64,000 nt of DNA. Source: Ambrosia x helenae. Its lineage: Eukaryota; Streptophyta; Magnoliopsida; Asterales; Asteraceae. A program made the translations under genes and the position numbers. Where the stretch lies: the NCBI GenBank assembly GCA_030844895.1, contig JAUTDX010001406.1:1-64000 (forward strand), written 5' to 3'. A model generated the notes under the pieces. It ran no database searches and had not been told where the DNA came from. It worked only from the letters and a program-made list of their open reading frames with translations. Of this stretch, positions 59,926 to 64,000 are shown one piece after another (position 1 is the stretch's first letter; each line of letters begins with the position of its first letter).

Positions 59926-62001
59926 GGGGAAGGATAAATTGAAAACTCTCCCCAGTTAATAAAACTCTGCAAACCTCATCTCAACCATCAATTACCTTCA
60001 ATCTATGGCTCACATTTAATCTGCTTATTTCCTCTTTTTATGAACATTAAAATAATATATTTAAGTACAATAAGGGTAAGATTGTCCACTAACATTTTGC
60101 ACCTTCTCTTTCCATGACATACAATATATTAAAGTACAAAAAGCAAGATTATTTCTCCTCTTTCTTTCATTTCCCTCTCCTCTCTCTTCTCTCTCTGGAA
60201 TCTCTTTTCTCTCTCTTCTATTTTTTACCTTTAAAAACATTTTTTTTACATTTAAATAGGTAACAGATTTTTATATTTGTCTGTAGCAACTTCTATGTTA
60301 CGTTGTAACATATTGTATATATCATTTGTATTTATTTACATTGTCGCATTTGTAAATAGTATTTGTTAGACAGCTACAATGTTACAAGTCTACATTATTG
60401 TATTTGTAAATAACATTTGTTTACATTCTTGCAAACACGTAACCGTACCAATTATGTTGCGTATTTAGATGTAACAACTTATGTTACCTAAGAATGTTAA
60501 ATATATAATTTAAAATGTTACACAGTCCGTCACGTATCAAACTTAGCAAAAATAATGACATATAATTTACAATGTTACAAATTGTACTTCTTTCTCAAAT
60601 ATTACAACTTATAGTTCTGATGTTAGATATATGTAACATGATTGGGATTCAAAGAAATAAAAAAAATACATTAAGAAATAAAAAAATACAATAAAAAATC
60701 TGTTATAGATCGAAATATACATTTGTAACAAGAAAAAGAACTTTACTAAGACGCCGAAACAAAAAAAATGTTCATTGTAACAAATTATCTCATGTTCTTC
60801 TCGCCGTTCATCAAAACCCCATCTACACAATTGTAACAAAAAATTACATTTAAAATTTGTAATCTTTTTATTTATTTTTATGTTTAATTCATTTTTATTT
60901 ATGTAAAAGACAACATAAAAATAAAATGACAAAAAAAAGTCAGTAAATCCAAATTCAAGTTCTATCTTTTATTTATGTTTAATTAGTAAATCCATTTTCA
61001 AAGAAATGACAAGTTATGATTGTAAAAAAAAGAAATAGAAATTGTAAAAAAGAAAATGAAATACGTGATGATGTTGGAGCCAAACTATTTCTTATTTTTT
61101 ATTTCATTTACTTTCCAATCTAGCTTCTTTCTTGGGAATCTTTAGCTGCAGGTCACAAACCCACATGCCTTATCTCTTGCCATCACCATTTTCTTTTTAT
61201 TGTACCCTTTGTGCTTCAAAACCTCAACGCCAACTTCATCAAGAAACCCACATACCTTATCTCTTGCCATCACAATCTCTAACAACACCGTAGATCTGCC
61301 TCTAAAGTGGGCTTCAGAGTTCAAAAAAACGAAAAGTATGCAATAATATGAAACATGAGAGAAGATTTACGTATGAGAGCCAGTAGCTTCCTAGAGTAGA
61401 GCCTCGGTCTGATCATAATTTCCTTCAGGTCGGATGGTTACAAGGATAAGCTGGTCTCCTTTTCATACAACGTTGTCGATTACTCCACATATGAACAAGG
61501 TCAGATCTGAACAAGAAAGAACACATATGAACAAGGTCAGATATGAACGAGAAAGAACAAATATGAACAAGGTCAGATCTGAACGATCCCTGAACATTGG
61601 CCGAACGAAAATATGAACGACCCCTGAACATATTTGTAACTCGTCTTTCATGTTCATCAGATCTGAACAACCCCTAAACATAGTAGGGAGGAAAAGTCTT
61701 GGAAAGAAGATGAATGAGAGAGAGTGTGTGTGTGTTATGGAGAAGATGAATGAATGTGGAGTATTATGTAGTATATATTTTAAAGAGATGAAAAGAAGAG
61801 AGAGAGAGAGAGTGGGGATGTTGGGAATTGAAGAAAATATGGGAAGCTGACACTGTCACAGAAGAAGCAGAATTGCAAAATTTTAGTGACCAAAATGCCC
61901 TTGAAAGGGTTGTAAAAATGAATTACGTGGCTGAATCATAGCCTTGTATTGGGTTTGCAAGGTTTCTTTAACTGGGATGGGTTTCCTGTTTATAATTTCC
62001 C
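59926..62001. mobile_element. TA-bounded inverted-repeat element E
   Basis: Left GGGGAAGGATAAATTGAAAA, right (complement) GGGAAATTATAAACAGGAAA; both then share CCCAGTTAA, AAAC and TGCAAACC. Heptamers GAAAACT, TAAAACT, GCAAACC at 16, 35, 44. Interior: GTTAC/GTAAC-rich AT sequence (60290-60850), a duplicated CCTTATCTCTTGCCATCAC (61170 and 61257) and a 36-bp minisatellite (61491-61600). No gene recognised. Confidence 0.8.
61491..61600. repeat. About 36-bp minisatellite, 3 copies, in element E
   Basis: ATGAACAAGGTCAGATCTGA then ACAAGAAAGAACAC, three times with few changes. It stays open on both strands, so overlapping frames here are repeat artefacts. Confidence 0.8.
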
Positions 62002-62019
62002 TATATATATATATATATA

Positions 62020-63516
62020 GGGTAGGGTTCAAATAGGAACCACACCTTAAGTAGGAACCATAGGAACCACTTTATAGCCATTGATCTCTAATGGTATGAT
62101 TGTAAATAATATCAACTTTAATTAACTGGTTAATTTAAATAAAGGGCAATTTAGTAATCATTTAATACCATAATTTTTTCTCTATTTAAATAACTAACTA
62201 CTTTCTCTTTCTTCTTTTCTCTCTCCAATTTAATTTCAATCTAAAGATAGATAAAACTATTATAAAAAAAATATGCCGTTCGAAAAAAAATATGAAACAT
62301 TTGATTACTTTACAATCATTTAACTACTATAATACACCTGTGTATATTCATTACCACAATTGAAATATTTGACTACTGTACAATCATTTAACTATTATAA
62401 TACACCTGTGTATATTTATTACCACAATTGAAACATTTGATTACTGTACAATCGTTTAACTACTATAATACACCTGTGTATATTCTTACCACAATTGAAC
62501 ATTTTGACCACTGTACAATTATTTAAAACTAACGTAACAACAACCATATTAAAGGTGAATATACCTATATACATTGGTGTATAATATAAGAGTATAATAT
62601 CAGTGTAACATAATATCATATACATCAGTGTTCAATTCACATTATCACTAATTTGCCACTGGTGTTCGAAAAACATTAGCATCGCGTCTTAACAACCGCC
62701 TACAATTATGTTTAGCTAAATACGGTCAGAAATTAACCAAAATCATAATCTCATTATACTTTATATTTATACACTATTGTACAATAACAACACAATATTA
62801 TTTAAGTTAAATACATCAGTGTACACCATAATAGATGTTGAGGTTTCTTCCTTTTTGTATATGAACGAAATATACATTAGTGTATATCTGAGTTGGAACC
62901 TATATGAAACTGAATACACATGTGTATAAAAAAATATATCATTAATCAACATTAGTTAATGAGACACGTCAATTTACAAACTAAAGTAGCAAATAGTACT
63001 ATTCTTTTATATCAATTAGTGAACGAGACACGTCAATTAATGAAAGGTTCAAACAAGCAAACAGTAATATTCTTTTATATCAATTTACAAACTAAAGTAG
63101 GAAAGATAATTGAGATATTGAGACACGTCACATTACGTTTCTGTGTAACCTCGATCCATTACGTTTCTGTGCTATGTGCACAAATATACGGGTGTTGTTG
63201 AAGATCACGCCGCTGTGTGTTCCGCCACTGCTCCTCCAGGAGCTCCGGCATCGTTCTCTCTTTATTTTCTCTCTCTGTAGTGTTTATGTGTGTGTGAGTT
63301 TTGTAATATAATGGTGGATTTGGGGTTATATAGTAATGAATCTTTAAATGGAGATGATGAATTAGGGTTTGATTAGGAGAGAGTTTGATTAAAATAATTA
63401 AAAGATTTGATTTTTATTTTACACTTTTACCCTTATGATCAAGATTGAAGATGGATGGTCCAGATTGGTTCCTAAGGTTCCTAACTAGGGTAGTGGTTCC
63501 TATTTGATCTCAATCC
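62020..63516. mobile_element. TA-bounded inverted-repeat element F
   Basis: Left GGGTAGGGTTCAAATAGGAA, right (complement) GGATTGAGATCAAATAGGAA; AGGAACC occurs three times per end (16, 34-35, 43-44 bases in), the clearest example in the window. (TA)n on both sides (62002-62019, 63517-63534). Interior: a 67-bp unit with TACACCTGTGTATATTC repeated three times (62290-62500), then variants TACATTGGTGTATA, TACATCAGTGTAC, TACATTAGTGTATA, TACACATGTGTATA (62565-62930). No coding. Confidence 0.85.
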
Positions 63517-63534
63517 TATATATATATATATATA

Positions 63535-64000
63535 GGGGATGGTTAAAATGGAAACCACAAAAAGTTGAGAAAACCTTGCAAACTCAATGTGAGCCCTTGA
63601 TCAAACAAGATGGAGGGTGTAGATTGAATCTAAATATTATAATACAAGAAAGGACATTAAAGTAGGAGAGAGGTATGAGGAAGGGTAGTTGAGTAATTTG
63701 GCTTTGGCTATGTGTTGGTTACTGCATGCAAGATCAGAAGACGTCTTATCATTCCCTCTCTCTATCAATAACATCTCCCTCTCTCTTATTGCTTATACAA
63801 ACATCACAAATTCAAATTATCGACCCCTGTTCTCTCTTGTAAAGCATCATACAAACAGTGTATTTTCATTACAAAGCAACATTCTTTGAAGAAACAACGA
63901 ACAATCGTCAGTGGTTACACATCAACGAAAGGATGAGATCGTTCATGTGGAGCATATCTTCGTTTAAACGACGGTTTGGTTCGAAGAAAAATTCAAAAAG
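63535..64000. mobile_element. TA-bounded element G, left part (runs off the window)
   Basis: After (TA)n, GGGGATGGTTAAAATGGAAA with heptamers GGAAACC, GAAAACC, GCAAACT at 16, 35, 44, then the CCTTGATC and CTCTCTC blocks found at the same place in the other elements. The right end lies beyond 64000. Confidence 0.7.

Noticed and set aside
61142..61324. 60-residue minus frame with a repeated MARDK.CGF motif
   Set aside because: A tandem DNA duplication inside element E accounts for it; there is no start context or homologue I know.
63685..63889. 66-residue plus frame near the window end
   Set aside because: Lies within element G in its CTCTCTC block; no family features.

Overview
The window is nuclear DNA of a flowering plant. 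Genes are split by many short AT-rich introns with GT-AG borders, a plastid-targeted amino-acid enzyme is encoded, and most of the sequence is plant-type transposable elements (tRNA-derived SINEs, hAT, Tourist and Mutator-like elements, Helitrons, Ty3/gypsy and Ty1/copia LTR elements). The style of the long gypsy LTRs and SINEs fits a eudicot, perhaps Asteraceae; that placement is inference only.

Positions 1-13,050 form the gene island. A decayed SCAMP (secretory carrier membrane protein) gene runs leftwards off the window start (exons at 1681-273). A 4-hydroxy-tetrahydrodipicolinate synthase gene (lysine biosynthesis, plastid) lies at 3750-6184 on +; it looks complete but has one extra A in a homopolymer beside a splice donor. 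A complete 14-coding-exon DUF707 gene lies at 11827-8031 on -, with 5' UTR exons reaching about 13,030. SINEs, a hAT MITE and a short retro-insert sit between or inside these genes.

Positions 13,050-33,380 hold no recognisable host gene. They contain a 1250-bp Mutator-like element with about 200-bp inverted repeats, an LTR remnant, three Helitrons with both ends visible (one abutting a second Helitron 5' end), at least three further Helitron 3' ends, LINE and SINE fragments and a Tourist MITE nested in a Helitron.

Positions 33,381-43,780 are a gypsy-type LTR interrupted by a second, younger gypsy element (LTRs 35,696-37,302 and 41,626-43,203). The inner element carries an internal 246-bp duplication of its own 5' flank plus a 165-bp LTR stump. 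Positions 43,781-53,148 are a decayed copia element on the minus strand. Both of its LTRs have been broken at a (TA)n tract.

The most interesting part is 43,938-47,399 and 53,177-64,000. Seven inverted-repeat elements (called A to G here) are each bounded directly by (TA)n, and B to G lie end to end separated only by (TA)n. They belong to several diverged families, yet their termini share one layout: GG at the edge, then three related heptamers (core AAC) at about positions 16, 35 and 44. Most interiors are filled with a family-specific short palindromic word. They resemble the microsatellite-targeting Micron type of rice element in behaviour; the shared terminal code and the palindromic interiors are what deserve checking.
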